A DNA stretch of 64,000 bases from Cymbidium sinense (taxonomy: Eukaryota; Streptophyta; Magnoliopsida; Asparagales; Orchidaceae). The notes beneath the pieces are model-generated. The model had not been told where the DNA came from, searched no databases, and saw only the letters and a program-made list of their open reading frames with translations. The DNA is taken from the NCBI GenBank assembly GCA_021442155.1, contig CM038216.1:157837983-157901982 (forward strand). The letters are read 5' to 3'. The position numbers and the translations under genes are program-made. Below, in pieces: positions 63,050-64,000 of this stretch. Each line of letters begins with the position of its first letter. The first letter of the stretch is position 1.

Positions 63050-64000
63050 TTGGTGGACTGAGGGAAGTAAAGACAACAAAAAGTCCGTTCAACAAAAAGT
63101 CCGTAAATGAGAGTATGATGGTGGTTGAGTAAATAGAAGTTAATATGGAGTAACACCATGTGTTGTATAAGATAGTAGAATGTTTATTTGGTAGACTGCT
63201 ACTAATACAACGTCATTCCAAAAGGTTGTAAGAAGATTAGCAGTGAACATTAGAGCTCGAGTAATCTTTAAAATGTCGGTGTTTGTGCTCAATAATTTTA
63301 GTCTACTCTGGAGTGTAAGGACAGCTGAATTGGTGTATAATACCATAGTTTTAGAGAAAGATTTGAAGAGTTTTGTTATTGTAATCTTCGTCATTTTCAG
63401 TTCGAAGTATTTCGATGAGTTTGTTTATTTGTTTTTCAATCATTGTCCTGAAATTGATAAAGTTTAGTGTAGTTTCAAATTTGTTATGCATTGGATATAA
63501 CTATGGAAAATGGGAGTAGAGATCAACATAAATTACAAAGTAATGATATCCTTCATTGGAGGGCATTGGAGATGAACCCCATACATATAAAAATATAATG
63601 AATAATAGTTATGTAATAGATCGTGAAGAAGAAAAAAGATAGATTTATAAGACTTCGTTGTATTATAATGAGTACATGCAGTAGTAGATAGATGAATATG
63701 TAGTTCTGGGTGGGATTTAGCTAATTTTTGTAGTGTGAATAGTTGAGGATGACCAAGCCGGTTGTGCCAAAGAGTTGCTACCGATTCTTAAGCTATTAAG
63801 GTAGTAGCAAAGATGAAGCTTGGTTGAACTGGGTAGGGTCCATTACAGGATGGTCCGTGGAGGAGGATTTTGTTTGTCCAACTATCCTTGATGGTATGGT
63901 CAAATCGATCAAAGTTAAATGAAATCAACATAGATTGTCAACAACAAGTTTATGGATAGAGAAAGATTATCAGGTATGTTGGAAAAATGAAGTAATGGGT
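63050..64000 (-). pseudogene. Ty1/copia pol fragment (GAG-pre-integrase and integrase), cut by the window end
   Basis: Reads leftward. Near 63745-63780 the minus strand gives LWHNRLGHPQ, the GAG-pre-integrase HHCC start. At 63140-63394 comes the integrase core end with RALMFTANLLTTFWNDVV, AVYQINILLSY and HGVTPY, followed across a stop by QPPSYSHLRTF. This is Ty1/copia, distinct from the gypsy elements in the window. Frames are broken. The element was hit by the solo LTR at 56962-63044 and continues beyond the window on the right. Confidence 0.82.

Overview
The window reads as plant nuclear DNA. It is AT-rich, dense in transposable elements, and has only two host genes that I can recognise: an ATL-type RING-H2 E3 ligase gene (minus strand, 5109-6284) and a small PADRE/DUF4228 gene (minus strand, 44054-44557). 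Both are intronless, GC-rich islands. The GC-rich codon use and the kinds of element present (Tat-lineage Ty3/gypsy, Mutator-like transposon with a plant mobile domain, copia, plant LINEs) suggest a flowering plant, probably a monocot. The species is not identifiable by eye.

Layout. 1-4.7 kb: AT-rich DNA with a 1.45-kb direct duplication (1134-2589 and 3253-4700). 5.1-6.3 kb: the ATL gene. 6500-38898: a Mutator-like element (MULE) whose left end lies about 216 bp upstream of the ATL start codon. It has terminal inverted repeats of about 84 bp and a flanking duplication of at least 8 bp (ATATTGTT). On the minus strand it carries a decayed transposase fused to a SWIM finger and a plant mobile domain. 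A 23.7-kb Ty3/gypsy retrotransposon (11479-35156) is inserted exactly inside that transposase frame, with TG...CA ends and a perfect 5-bp duplication (AGACT). Its LTRs are very long (6448 and 6821 bp) and contain several families of tandem repeats. The internal region has a primer-binding site, a small 54-codon leader frame, decayed gag, protease, RT, RNase H, archaeal-type RNase H and integrase, then a repeat-rich 3' tail and a G-rich tract.

39-44 kb: AT-rich DNA, long AT microsatellites and a truncated LINE, followed by the PADRE gene. 45.1-51.8 kb: a second, minus-strand Ty3/gypsy relic with two LTR-like repeats (each with an antisense TATA box), gag and protease remains, and a LINE fragment inserted within gag. 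54-56.5 kb: a diverged direct repeat of about 0.6 kb. 56.5-64 kb: a minus-strand Ty1/copia relic interrupted at 56962-63044 by a 6.1-kb solo LTR of the same giant-LTR family, flanked by TTTAT duplications.

The order of events follows from nesting: the MULE landed next to the ATL gene, the giant-LTR element then landed in the MULE, and another member of that family landed in a copia element and recombined to a solo LTR. No element looks autonomous today. The most interesting objects are the giant LTR family with its internal promoter-like and hairpin repeats, the intact small leader frame, and the separation of the ATL gene from its distal promoter.
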